Position numbers and translations under genes: made by a program
The notes under the pieces: model-generated
Database searches by the model: none
What the model was told of the DNA's origin: nothing
Seen by the model: the letters and a program-made list of their open reading frames with translations, nothing else
From: Lentibacillus sp. CBA3610
GTDB taxonomy: Bacteria; Bacillota; Bacilli; Bacillales; Amphibacillaceae
NCBI RefSeq assembly: GCF_013373365.1
Contig: NZ_CP035925.1
Coordinates: 2,418,001-2,482,000 of the forward strand
DNA length: 64,000 nt
Direction: 5' to 3'
Shown here: one piece after another, positions 52,817-61,872 of the stretch
Position numbering within the stretch: the first letter of the stretch is position 1
Layout: every line of letters starts with the position of its first letter

Positions 52817-53413
52817 TTAAGTATCAAACCATTCACCAATGTTCACATACGGTGGACGAGCAGAAATTTTATGAACTTGTAATTTCTCTTCAACTAATTG
52901 CTTTGTATTATCATTCTTCACATAAATGCATTGAAAGTGTTTTGCTGGAATTACTTTAGACGTTAAACATTCAGCCATTTTTACATGTTTTTTATAATCC
53001 GTTTCATTTCCCATGGTATGCATTGTGTCCCAGTCTATAAGTTCGAATCCTTCATCATAATCGTAAAGTTTGGGTTGTTCCGTCGTTAAAGGATGCTTTA
53101 GTAATATTTTAAACTTATTGTACCTTGCTTTTTCCCTGTGAATACATATATAAACGAATTCTTCCTCACTATACTTGCTTTTTACGGCCGTATCAAATGC
53201 AGAGTAAGGATGAAAATGAAATGGGACGAATTCCTGAAGATCGAGTACAGTGCGTTTAGAAATTATGTCAGGATCAGCCACATCTTGAAATAAAATTTCA
53301 TGATTTTTAATTAATTTTCTTGGTGTAAGGCCTTTTTCAATAATTGAATCAATATTGGATAGTTTTGTTAAATGATATAATAGTTTCTTCTCTTTTATAT
53401 TCCCCAGCCCCAC
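52817..53413 (-). CDS. darT: DarT DNA ADP-ribosyltransferase toxin
   Basis: A 198-aa DUF4433 enzyme. LLYHLTKLSNIDSIIEKGL contains the NAD-binding His; DIISKRTVLDLQEFVPFHFH carries the conserved Arg loop; KHVKMAECLTSKVIP provides the catalytic Glu. DarT modifies thymidines in single-stranded DNA and blocks replication; several act in phage defence. GTG start at 53413 with AGGTGG upstream. All key residues are present, so it should be active when released from DarG. Confidence 0.92.
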   Translation of the reverse strand: MGLGNIKEKKLLYHLTKLSNIDSIIEKGLTPRKLIKNHEILFQDVADPDIISKRTVLDLQEFVPFHFHPYSAFDTAVKSKYSEEEFVYICIHREKARYNKFKILLKHPLTTEQPKLYDYDEGFELIDWDTMHTMGNETDYKKHVKMAECLTSKVIPAKHFQCIYVKNDNTKQLVEEKLQVHKISARPPYVNIGEWFDT

Positions 53414-53699
53414 GTTTTATTACCACCTAAATATAATATGATGCCTACTACAATTACGTTCTTTATCTACATTGATTATATCATATCAACACCTTTTAAC
53501 ATATAAAAGTGAACATTAACAGGCTCAACATCCTTCAACTATTCTTGGCTCCACGCCATTAGGAAATACGGGAATTCGATTAGGTAAATTACACCGTCGT
53601 TTTTCTTGTCAAAATTATACCCTCTTTTCATTTGTGATGACTTCACAACTACTAGTATTATCAAAATAACCTTTTCCAGCTTTCAGTTCGTATCATTCC

Positions 53700-54060
53700 T
53701 TTTAATCATTGACAGGCACCCATAACTGTTCCACTGATAGTTTTGTGCCTTCATCACCATTTTGGCATCGGCCGGTTTAAATAGATATACCGACTTACTT
53801 CGAACATCCCTTTCTTCGATTCTAATTGTTTATCATAATACCGTTTTTCAAACACATGGCCGGTGATTCGGTTCTTCATGTTTTAATATTCAGCATACCG
53901 CTTGTTGATGAGTGACATAACTTTGGAAATAAGTTGTTTTCCCCGGCTTTGGATTCGTTCCTCCACCAATAAGCGAAACAGCTGACGCGGAATGATGTGG
54001 GTCCCGAAATGGTGGGATTTGATAATTCGTATTCGTCATACCCGCAACCGATAGATGCTC
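53700..54060 (-). pseudogene. REP-associated tyrosine transposase (RAYT) pseudogene
   Basis: Minus-strand fragments read [16 protein letters not shown], stop, NMKNRITGHVFEKRYYDKQ, EVSRYIYLN, then after a one-base shift PADAKMVMKAQNYQWNSYG. These match the C-terminal half of Y1 REP-associated transposases (GH.F..RY, VSRYIHLNP, WSSY). At least one in-frame stop near 53.89 kb and one frameshift near 53.78 kb inactivate it. The N-terminal HUH part is not readable. REP-like ACAGGCACC motifs lie at both ends (53711, 54090). Confidence 0.75.
53709..53722. repeat. REP-like motif, left of RAYT remnant
   Basis: TTGACAGGCACCCA; the same core GACAGGCACC occurs at 48147 and related forms elsewhere in the window. 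Confidence 0.6.
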
Positions 54061-54086
54061 ATGACATCAAATTGACTCGTTTGAGT

Positions 54087-54099
54087 GGTAACAGGCACC
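54087..54099. repeat. REP-like motif, right of RAYT remnant
   Basis: GGTAACAGGCACC, direct orientation relative to the left copy. Confidence 0.6.
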
Positions 54100-54152
54100 T
54101 AAATTATTACGTGTATTTTATCTGACGCTTACGTTCTTTTGACATACTTGAA

Positions 54153-54198
54153 CACCCATAACCATATAGTCTAAAACAGAGAATTGGTTATAGGGGTG
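54153..54198 (+). promoter_or_regulatory. 5' hairpin masking the ribosome site of the 395-aa gene
   Basis: CACCCATAACCA at 54153-54164 pairs with TGGTTATAGGGGTG at 54185-54198, with a two-base bulge. The right arm contains the presumed GGGGTG ribosome site 7 bases before the ATG. A DNA operator palindrome is the alternative reading. Confidence 0.5.
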
Positions 54199-54205
54199 CA
54201 TACAA

Positions 54206-55393
54206 ATGAAAAGGTTATATGAAGTGAATTTATCGCATGATTCGATAACACCATATCAAGCTAAAATATCTGATCTAAGGCATTTAATAAGAGAAGAAGA
54301 AATAGATGAAATAGTTAGTAAAAAATTCCCACTTGAAAAATGTGGAGAAATGGAAGAGTTGCTAAAAATAAAAGGAACTAGATCATTATTAGAGGGCTTT
54401 AATCAAATCGATTGTATTAAATTTGACATAATAGCATCCTTGGATAGTATTAGATTAGCTGGTTTTAGCGAGTCGCAAATGGTGTTAGAGTTTTCCCCTG
54501 ATAGGAACATCCCCGGCGATCGGGAACTCTTGGCTGAAGGTATTTATTCTTTCACTTATGATTTTTTAGAGTATAACTTTTCCATGGGGAAGTTTTCAAA
54601 TTACTGCTTAGAAAACCAACATCTTGATTTACTTGAGTATAATACAAATAAGTTGTTAAGAGAAGTTTCAAATAAAACTAACCAATACAGAATTTTAAAA
54701 GCCGATAATGATAATTATTTTATAAGGGCACACACATCAACCAGATATAAGAATTACGATAATCATTTGGCGATCTATTTGGCACTTTATTCCGTAAATA
54801 TTTATGCCAAAAGGCAACGTACTACCTTTCGTATGAATAAGGCATATATTACTGATTCTGATTTATACATATTTATAGAGCAGGAAAATCCTTTTTTAAT
54901 CAAACAAGTTGGATATGTGTATTTTGGAATAATGATAAAAAATAATGAACTTGCGGATGGGGCACTCACAATAGATTTTCGTTTCCGCGTTCATAGTGAC
55001 GAAGGAATGAAATTTAGTGTTCTTCAAGAACAAGTATTGTCTATCAGTCATGCGGTTACAGTAAGCAATATATCAAATAAATTGGAAAATCTAAATCGCT
55101 TTGCTGATCTTAGAAATAACGCCTTAAATTTAATCAATGTTATAAAAAAATCTCCTTACCTATCAGAAGATAACCTATATGATATTTTCAAAAAAATTAT
55201 TTACAGTAAAACAGCTTTTTCTAAAGAGACCAAAGAACGGGTCAAAGAAATTAAGGAAACACTTAATAATACATACACAATCATTAACTTATTTGATAGA
55301 TTAGGTGAGATAACGACCGATATTGAGGAACGGCTTCATCTTGAGAGAATATATGATAATGCGTTAAAAAATCACGCAAAGGGTAATAAATGA
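54206..55393 (+). CDS. Unknown 395-aa protein near DarTG
   Basis: A complete AT-rich gene I cannot assign. The protein is soluble and charged. Notable stretches are ISDLRHLIREEEIDEIVSKK, LKIKGTRSLLEGF, YFIRAHTSTRYKNYDNHLAI near 170-190 and a helical C-terminus from about 280. GTRSLLEGF and RAHTSTRYKNYDN recall phage-type single-strand-DNA or DUF932-like proteins, but the match is by eye only and weak. Base composition is lower in G+C than the metabolic cassettes, and it sits between a transposase remnant and a sigma-factor unit, 800 bp from DarT. A defence or plasmid/phage-derived role is possible. Confidence 0.65.
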   Translation: MKRLYEVNLSHDSITPYQAKISDLRHLIREEEIDEIVSKKFPLEKCGEMEELLKIKGTRSLLEGFNQIDCIKFDIIASLDSIRLAGFSESQMVLEFSPDRNIPGDRELLAEGIYSFTYDFLEYNFSMGKFSNYCLENQHLDLLEYNTNKLLREVSNKTNQYRILKADNDNYFIRAHTSTRYKNYDNHLAIYLALYSVNIYAKRQRTTFRMNKAYITDSDLYIFIEQENPFLIKQVGYVYFGIMIKNNELADGALTIDFRFRVHSDEGMKFSVLQEQVLSISHAVTVSNISNKLENLNRFADLRNNALNLINVIKKSPYLSEDNLYDIFKKIIYSKTAFSKETKERVKEIKETLNNTYTIINLFDRLGEITTDIEERLHLERIYDNALKNHAKGNK

Positions 55394-55574
55394 ATTTGTT
55401 AATTCAAAAATCCTTATCCCCATCATGCCGAATCATAGATCTTTAACCAGCTCAGTTTGAAATATTACAAGAATTTTTCGATCTCTCGTGGAGGAGCGTA
55501 AATCACTCCATTTATTTATTTTAACAGTATTCATAGCCATCGTCCTTGGGTAAAATGACCGGAAGTGGCAGGCC

Positions 55575-56133
55575 ACCCACAACTAACTCGCGGCAATTTC
55601 CTTTCTCGGCGCCTTTCCCAACTCTTCACCGCCTCGACAGTCACACCTTCCTGTTCAGCAAGTTCCGTAACGGCTTGTCCTCGATAATATGATGTTGCAC
55701 CCATTCCATTGGTTTTCCGATAGCTGGTCACGCACTTCACGCCAAAACGTTGCATGGTCATCTACAACATCTACTTCATTTTTTACCACCGAGTGACGCT
55801 TGCCCTTGCTGTGATAATAATTACCATCATCGAAATCCGACCGGTGCTCGTTGGCATAACGTGACAGCTTATCCAGCTCGTTGTTTTCCTTCCGCATCAA
55901 ATCAATCATGCGATTACAGAGATATAGTTGAAATACGTTGCCATTGGTCCTTCTCCGGCCGTATTTCTCAGAGCGTTCACATCGCAACCAGACCTTCCTG
56001 ATAATATCATGATGCGGAATCCTGGATGTTCAGCCGATGGATGTAATAGTAAATCCGCCGCTCGTTTTGATTGAAAATCTCCTCGATTGTGATGTCACCT
56101 TTCGCCATTTTCATCCCCCATAAACATTAGATT
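55575..56133 (-). pseudogene. Second sigma-70-like gene, decayed
   Basis: Nearly the same DNA as 30.86-31.40 kb. The start is better preserved here: GGGGGATGAAA then ATG near 56109, reading MAKGDITIEEIFNQNERRIY. Several single-base losses break the frame further on: fragments RNRMIDLMRKENNELDKLSR, EVDVVDDHATFWREVRDQLS and TELAEQEGVTVEAVKSWERR lie in different phases. It is inactive. Confidence 0.8.
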
Positions 56134-56145
56134 AATAGACGATCT

Positions 56146-56262
56146 CTCACCCCTACAATCGAAACAATTTGTCATTTGGGGGCATGAAAATGAAAAATAT
56201 TTTTTATTTTTTTCGGCTGACAACGCCACCTTTTCCAGGTTCACTTCGATTGTAGGGGTGAG
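56146..56262. repeat. Inverted-repeat element, copy 4
   Basis: CTCACCCCTACAATCGAA at 56146-56163 and its exact complement at 56245-56262 form a perfect 18-bp inverted repeat around 81 bases. The interior is almost identical to copy 2. Confidence 0.85.
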
Positions 56263-56292
56263 ATAGGCATGTAACATTTATGAAAAAAAGCG

Positions 56293-56350
56293 GCTCACTC
56301 AAGTGTTCATTTTTATTTAGCGAAAAGTGTTTACTTTAGTTTAGCAGTTA
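56293..56350. repeat. Dispersed 60-bp module, copy 3
   Basis: The same GTGTTCATTTTTATTTAGCG ... CTTTAGTTTAGCAG module. Its right edge abuts amidohydrolase coding sequence, so it marks the end of the inserted or duplicated unit. Confidence 0.7.
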
Positions 56351-56351
56351 C

Positions 56352-57102
56352 ACGGTGATCATTCCGGGAAACCTGTGGAATGGAGAAAGTTCCGAGATGA
56401 GGGAAAATGTTGATATTATAGTCAAAGGCAACCGCATTGAAGATGTTAGGCCGCATGATGAATCCCATAAAGGAGAGTATGTGGATGCAAGTGATCTGAC
56501 GGTTATTCCTGGATTGTGGGATGCACACGTACATCAAGAACTTTCAGCTTTATTTCTTGGAGGATGTCAAGGCCGGCAGTTGCTTTCCTTTGGTATCACA
56601 AGCACCATTTCAGTGGGCGATCCAGCTTACCGTTCCATTGAAGATCGTGAAGCCATTACGTCCGGCGCTTGCGTTGCCCCACGTCTTTTTGCAAGTGGTG
56701 AACCGATTGATGGCTCCCGTGTATGGTAGAAGGCAATCCATTAGAAAATATAGAAGATGCAGCTAATGTGAAAATGGTCATGAAAAACGGGAAACTAAAT
56801 ACGGTTAATGACATACTGGAACCCTATAAACAGCGGATGATGAAATTAGCGTAGCCAAGATCATAGCGCTTGTCGAGGAACTTGCAGAAGAAGGGGAATT
56901 TGTAAACGATAATGCTGTTAGATTCTTAAAAACACATTTAAATGCAGTGAGTCATTATGAAGCGGAAGAAAAAGCGGATAAAGTAATCAAGCATATGGAT
57001 GGGTTTAAACAATTAATAAATCAGTTTAAAGAGGAAAAAGTAATTACCGAAAGGGCTTATCAGTCCCTTAGCGATAGTGCAGACGAATTGCTTGAGAAAT
57101 GA
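56352..57102 (+). pseudogene. Amidohydrolase with FIMAH tail, internally deleted
   Basis: Starts mid-gene with IIPGNLWNGESSEMRENVDI and VIPGLWDAHVHQELSALFLG (the metal-binding HxH), up to a stop at 56729. In a second frame VEGNPLENIEDAANVKMVMK and NGKLNTVNDILEPYK follow, the normal C-terminal strand of amidohydrolases. In a third frame from 56834 comes a FIMAH-type domain (HYEAEEKADKVIKHMDGFKQ) to the stop at 57100. Some 250 residues of the barrel are missing and the 5' end is cut by the sigma unit. Confidence 0.75.
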
Positions 57103-57132
57103 CAAAGAGGAATAGGCAATATTCCAAATGTA

Positions 57133-57171
57133 AAACTGTCCCAAAAGTTGATACCTTTGGGACAGTCTTTT
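57133..57171 (+). terminator. Terminator after amidohydrolase remnant
   Basis: ACTGTCCCAAAAG and CTTTGGGACAGT form a long stem with a short loop, followed by CTTTT. Confidence 0.85.
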
Positions 57172-57208
57172 AATAGCCCAACGTTTATCATTACAAAATA
57201 AAATAAAT

Positions 57209-57915
57209 TCATTCAAAAGGAGAAAAGCATTTCCAGAAACACATTTCCCCTTCCTCAAAATACTCATTTGTGTGATCCCAACCTATTTTAGGAAATTCCA
57301 CTCCTACCACATACATGGACGGACCCACAAACTGGTACGTATTAATCCGTATTTCAGAATTGGCCGTAAAGTGGAGGTACGCTTCTTTGGAATCCATACC
57401 ATACTCCTCAGTTAGCCATTGCATCATGCCTATAAAGGCTCCATTAAGTGCCCTGTCCATACTGCCGGCATTTTTTGCGCTATCGACCTGAATGATGCTT
57501 TCGGGTTTTTCAATGCGCAAAACACCCGGAATCGTCTTCTGCGGTATGATATCACACTTCGCGATAGTATCTACTGCACTCTCGTCTGCTAATCCGGTAT
57601 ATTCTGAATCACCCTGCGAACCATGACCATCACCGAAAAATAACAACCCTCCATCGTGGTAGGTGTTCATTATAACTTTGCTGCCTTTACATACATCACG
57701 GACATCGATATTGCCGCCCCAAGGTCCTTGGCTGACCAGCGTGTTTTCTACTCCTCGTTCCGGAGCAGTGACGATTGTACCGAGAAAGGGATGCAGTAGA
57801 AAGGTCACACCCCTGTTAACGTGAAACGTGCCGGTTTCATCTGACGTTGTCCCGTTCAGCCCTAGCTGATGATGGGCAATCCGGAAATAAGGTTCTTGAA
57901 ATTCTGGGTAGTCAT
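57209..57915 (-). pseudogene. Acetamidase/formamidase, 5'-truncated
   Basis: About 235 codons of an FmdA/AmdA-type amidase: FRIAHHQLGLNGTTSDETGT, FLLHPFLGTIVTAPERGVEN, GGNIDVRDVCKGSKVIMNTY and LLFFGDGHGSQGDSEYTG with the active-site region. Full-length relatives are near 300 aa and begin before this point. Here the frame runs straight into the end of the RocB-like gene with no start codon, so the N-terminus has been deleted. Confidence 0.75.
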
Positions 57916-57918
57916 AAT

Positions 57919-59586
57919 CTACACGAACGCATATTCATTCAGTATATGAACTGTTGTTTTTCGTATTAGCGTCGGCAGTGTTTCAAAGGAGTATGGCTTG
58001 TAAACGCGTTCCGTCCATTTATGTCCATCTTTCCCATATACTCCCATATTAATAGATGGCAGGTTAAATTCTTTGATGGTTGAAAATGGAATATTATAAT
58101 GTCTTTTCCACTCAGGCAGATTATCCAACAAAGGCGGCAATTCTTCTTTAGCTTCATGGATGGACAGGAAGCTGCCATCCGCTAGGTAAGGGAAAAATTT
58201 CTTTATAGCGAATTTCTCCCCGGTCTCTTCACTGACAGCCTCAATCGCCTTCTCAATAGATTCCTTAATAAATTCATCCCTGCTGTCATTATCTTTCAAA
58301 TAGTTATGCGGCAAAAACGGCGGTGCGAAAAACAGAATAACCCGTGGCTTTTTATTCGGATCCAGCTCCTGCAATGCGCTGACAATTTCAAAACTCAGTT
58401 CGCGCAATTCTGTTGTATCATTATCAGCCAGCACTTGGTTTATGACCGCCTGTGTATCGATACCCTTGGCTTCAAGATACGCATTGAATTCCCGATAGGT
58501 TGTTACCTCCACATCCCATGATAAATTCCGCGTCGGATATCCGGTTTTCGACGTGAAGGCATTAAACTGATCCCTCAGATAATGCGCCGTTTCTGTACAT
58601 GCCTGTTTCGTCTCAGCCAGAAGCTGATCAAGTACTTCCTCCGGCGTGGCTTCAAATAAAAAGTAGTTATAATAAAGCTGGCTGCTCGGAGCCGTCTGGA
58701 CGGTATACTGCTGTTTTGTATCCCGCTGATAGAGACAGGTCGGAGGCAGGACATACTCCCCAGGTATTGTTTCCGCCAGTGCATAGTTGTTATGAATGCG
58801 CTCAGTTATTTTGGCCGCAATAAAATTCGGGTCAATCCCTGCAAGTGTGTCGCCAACATGTGACTCCCGGCCATAAATGAAAAAGCTTGGCAACACTTTA
58901 CCTGCTGTCCCTGTGTAAACATATTTATTTTTATCCCCGTCATATAACGGCGTCGTGAAATCGGTGTTAATTGCCATGACATAATTTAAGCCATGTGCTC
59001 TCTGCATGCTTTTTAACTCCGATAAAGCAGTAATGATTCCCTTATGCTCGCTTTCTTCATCACCGTTCAATATTAACAGGATATTTCCGTTTAATTCCCG
59101 GGTATGTTCGGAAAAATATAGAAGGTTTGCAATGTGAACGGCTGCACCACTTTTCATATCGAGGGCACCGCGCCCAAACAACCAGTCACCCGTTTGCGCC
59201 TCCTGCTTCAATTCCTCATCATAGGTGTATCCGGCAAAATATGATTCGAGGTCATCCGGTGCAAAAGCACGGTCTTTCAGAGCACCGAAGTCGTTTACGC
59301 CGACGGTATCAATATGTGCATGATATATGATGGTGTCTTTGGTCTCGGGAGAACCTTCCACGAATGCAAATAAATTCTTGCGGCCGACTGGATCGTCTTC
59401 AACGTCCTGAGTCCATAAGTTATTTGGATAACGCTGAAAATACGGAAAGGACTGCAGCATCTGATAGAGTTCGTCAATTATGACCCTTTCTCCAACTGTA
59501 CTGTTGATGCTCTTTATGCCGACTAAATGACGCGTGATTGTTTCAACTTGTTCTTTGGTGGAAAGACTTTTAAGTTGATGAAACAT
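57919..59586 (-). CDS. rocB: M20-family hydrolase, RocB-like
   Basis: A 555-aa metallo-hydrolase of the ArgE/DapE/RocB group. Metal ligands are in YHAHIDTVGVNDFG, GRGALDMKSGAAVH and NGDEESEHKG. Length and the C-terminal extension match RocB, a Bacillus protein tied to arginine use, rather than short M20 peptidases. The substrate is uncertain. GGAGGTATACCT serves the ATG at 59586; the frame from 59619 is not used. It is the last gene of a TRAP-cupin-hydrolase operon, so it may cleave an imported N-acyl or amide compound. Confidence 0.85.
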   Translation of the reverse strand: MFHQLKSLSTKEQVETITRHLVGIKSINSTVGERVIIDELYQMLQSFPYFQRYPNNLWTQDVEDDPVGRKNLFAFVEGSPETKDTIIYHAHIDTVGVNDFGALKDRAFAPDDLESYFAGYTYDEELKQEAQTGDWLFGRGALDMKSGAAVHIANLLYFSEHTRELNGNILLILNGDEESEHKGIITALSELKSMQRAHGLNYVMAINTDFTTPLYDGDKNKYVYTGTAGKVLPSFFIYGRESHVGDTLAGIDPNFIAAKITERIHNNYALAETIPGEYVLPPTCLYQRDTKQQYTVQTAPSSQLYYNYFLFEATPEEVLDQLLAETKQACTETAHYLRDQFNAFTSKTGYPTRNLSWDVEVTTYREFNAYLEAKGIDTQAVINQVLADNDTTELRELSFEIVSALQELDPNKKPRVILFFAPPFLPHNYLKDNDSRDEFIKESIEKAIEAVSEETGEKFAIKKFFPYLADGSFLSIHEAKEELPPLLDNLPEWKRHYNIPFSTIKEFNLPSINMGVYGKDGHKWTERVYKPYSFETLPTLIRKTTVHILNEYAFV

Positions 59587-59629
59587 AGGTATACCTCCAA
59601 AGTTGTTTAATTGATGCAAGATTCAGTAA

Positions 59630-60001
59630 CTATTCTGTTTCTGTAACGCGTTCAGGATAAACGACAGCAATGATTTCCATTTCCTCTTCATTGGGATTGT
59701 CTAATCCATGTCCCTGTCCAAAATCAATCTGGCATACATCACCTGGTTTAACAGGGATACGCTCTTTATCATTATTAATAAAATAACCTGCTCCGCTTAA
59801 CACGTAATAAGTCTCGGCTTCTTTGCAATGCTGGTGAAATCCAATATTAGAATGTGGCGGCACTTTTACATGTGCCAACAAAGACACATTACCCATGGTA
59901 TCATCAGAATTTAATAGTTCAGCAATTTCAATATTTCCGCTTCCCCCATGGGGATTCTTAATCTCCCTTTTTTCAGTTACGCCTTTTATCAAAAAATTCA
60001 C
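59630..60001 (-). CDS. Single-domain cupin
   Basis: A 123-aa cupin. NIGFHQHCKEAETYYVLSG supplies the first motif (two His and a Glu), and PGDVCQIDFGQGHGLDNPN the second, with the last metal His. Such proteins are isomerases, lyases or small sensors. It lies between the RocB-like gene and DctM, so it belongs to the same catabolic operon. Start at the ATG at 60001 with GAGAGGGTG upstream. Confidence 0.88.
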   Translation of the reverse strand: MNFLIKGVTEKREIKNPHGGSGNIEIAELLNSDDTMGNVSLLAHVKVPPHSNIGFHQHCKEAETYYVLSGAGYFINNDKERIPVKPGDVCQIDFGQGHGLDNPNEEEMEIIAVVYPERVTETE

Positions 60002-60036
60002 CCTCTCTTAACACATGAATAATGCTCCACAGCTAT

Positions 60037-61320
60037 TTATTCAAACAAGTTTGGAACACTAGTTGAAATACTTGGAACGAAAATAATAACTAATACAAAA
60101 ATTGCTAAAATGGCAATCACATGCAATATATACGGAAATGTATGCTCTATTCCCATATCCCGATCGGTTATACTAGCCCCCGCAATCAGTGATAATCCTA
60201 CAGGAGGTGTGATATTCGCCAGGGCAAAATTCATAATTAAAATCATACCGAAATGTATTGGGTCTATTCCATATTGCATAGCTATTGGCATAAAAATTGG
60301 ACCTAATAAAATAATAAGGGACGTGACCTCTGTCAATGTTCCAAGGATAAGTAAGATTACCGAAACGATTAGCAAAAACTGAGTTGGTGTGCTTGCATAT
60401 TGAAGAAAGAAGTCTGTAATCATATTAGGAATTCTGTTAGTTGTCAACATATAAGTAAAAGCATTAGCCGCAGATATAATGATTAATATAGTGGCTGAAG
60501 TGACTGCAGAATTAATCATTATTTCTTTAAATTTACTTATGTTTAATTCCTTATAAAACAATGATAATACAAAGCCGTATATTACAGCTAAAACTGCTGC
60601 CTCAGTTGCTGTTGCAAAACCACTGAAAATACTTACCAATATAAAAACCGGCGTCATCAATGGCAAAAATGCTTCTTTAAAAATAACAAAAAACTTTTTT
60701 GCATTTACTTCAGTTTGCTCAATAACTCCAAAACCCTTGCGTTTGGACATGAAACCTACATAAACACAAATTATTGCAGTCAATAATATGCCTGGCAGAA
60801 ACCCAGCTAAAAATAGTTCTCCTATAGAGATATTGGTTGTTATTCCAAGGATTACCATTGTGATACTTGGTGGTATGATTAATCCCAAAACTCCGGCCGG
60901 TCCAATAATACTTGCAATAAACGAATCACTGTATTTTTGCTCCTTCATTCTCGGGACCATTACAGAGCCAACAGCGTAAGTTGTCGCTACTGTAGAACCC
61001 GATATTGCCCCAAACAATGCCGAAGTTACTACCGAGGTCATAGCTAAACCTCCAGATAATTTACCTACAATTACATTTGCTAATCGGATTAACCGTTTTG
61101 TTAATCCACCCTTTCCCATAATGTTTCCAGCAAGTATAAAAAGTGGCAGCGCCAGGTAGGAGAAATCATTGACACCGGAGAACATTCTTTGAACAATTAA
61201 TTCAAGTGATATTCCATTTATAATCAACATTCCTGCTGTCACTAGTCCCATAGTGAATGCAACAGGCGTCCCAAGGAAGAGCAGAAGAAAGAATGAAATT
61301 AAAATGTATACGATCATCAT
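60037..61320 (-). CDS. dctM: TRAP transporter large permease DctM
   Basis: A 427-aa DctM-type subunit. ALFGAISGSTVATTYAVGSV, GVLGLIIPPSITMVILGITT and NFALANITPPVGLSLIAGAS are characteristic. It overlaps the DctQ gene by 4 bases. It forms the second TRAP system of the window, controlled by the neighbouring GntR protein by position. Confidence 0.93.
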   Translation of the reverse strand: MMIVYILISFFLLLFLGTPVAFTMGLVTAGMLIINGISLELIVQRMFSGVNDFSYLALPLFILAGNIMGKGGLTKRLIRLANVIVGKLSGGLAMTSVVTSALFGAISGSTVATTYAVGSVMVPRMKEQKYSDSFIASIIGPAGVLGLIIPPSITMVILGITTNISIGELFLAGFLPGILLTAIICVYVGFMSKRKGFGVIEQTEVNAKKFFVIFKEAFLPLMTPVFILVSIFSGFATATEAAVLAVIYGFVLSLFYKELNISKFKEIMINSAVTSATILIIISAANAFTYMLTTNRIPNMITDFFLQYASTPTQFLLIVSVILLILGTLTEVTSLIILLGPIFMPIAMQYGIDPIHFGMILIMNFALANITPPVGLSLIAGASITDRDMGIEHTFPYILHVIAILAIFVLVIIFVPSISTSVPNLFE

Positions 61321-61700
61321 GAAGAAGCAACTCCCTTCTTAAGGACATTAAGTATATTAGCTGACAAAAACAAGATTGAAAAGACAGCCGTTATTGGTAT
61401 AATTGAATAGACCAGCCCCATTGGAACCTGCAATGCTGAAGAGCTTGTTCCCATCGACAACAATGTAAGATCAAAACCATAAAACCCTAATATGGCAAAC
61501 AATATTATTATGATAATATCAACTAATATATTGATCATTTTTTGTAAGTTCTCATTTACTAAACTTACAAAATATTTAACAGCTAAATGAATCTTTTCAT
61601 GTATTGCTAAACTGGTACCTATAAATGTCAGCCAGATTATCATAAAACGTGCTAGTTCCTCTGTCCCGGCTAACGGAATTTCAAGATATCTTGATATCAC
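61317..61700 (-). CDS. dctQ: TRAP small permease DctQ, 5' end uncertain
   Basis: 127 aa from a GTG at 61700, reading VISRYLEIPLAGTEELARFM with the usual TEE motif, then three helices. Relatives have another helix before this. The missing helix is readable in frame (FLSWLCIIIITGLTLIVFLQ) back to about 61769, but an in-frame TAA at 61770-61772 blocks the codons where a normal start and AAAGGGGAAG ribosome site lie. Either initiation is at a rare ATT/GTG or a point mutation has damaged the gene. Confidence 0.75.
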   Translation of the reverse strand: MISRYLEIPLAGTEELARFMIIWLTFIGTSLAIHEKIHLAVKYFVSLVNENLQKMINILVDIIIIILFAILGFYGFDLTLLSMGTSSSALQVPMGLVYSIIPITAVFSILFLSANILNVLKKGVASS

Positions 61701-61872
61701 TTGAAGAAAAACTATAAGCGTTAACCCGGTTATTATGATGATGCATAACCAGGATAAAAACGCAGCAATTTATTGTTTTTCTTCCCCTTTGATGAATGAT
61801 TTACATATTTACTTATCAAAAGTTTATAGTTACCCTGTTTAGGCTGTCTCGGCCTAAACAGGGGGTTAAAGT

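Noticed and set aside
29223-56262. The inverted-repeat elements as a CRISPR array
   Set aside because: Copies are dispersed over 27 kb rather than regularly spaced, and have internal inverted symmetry.
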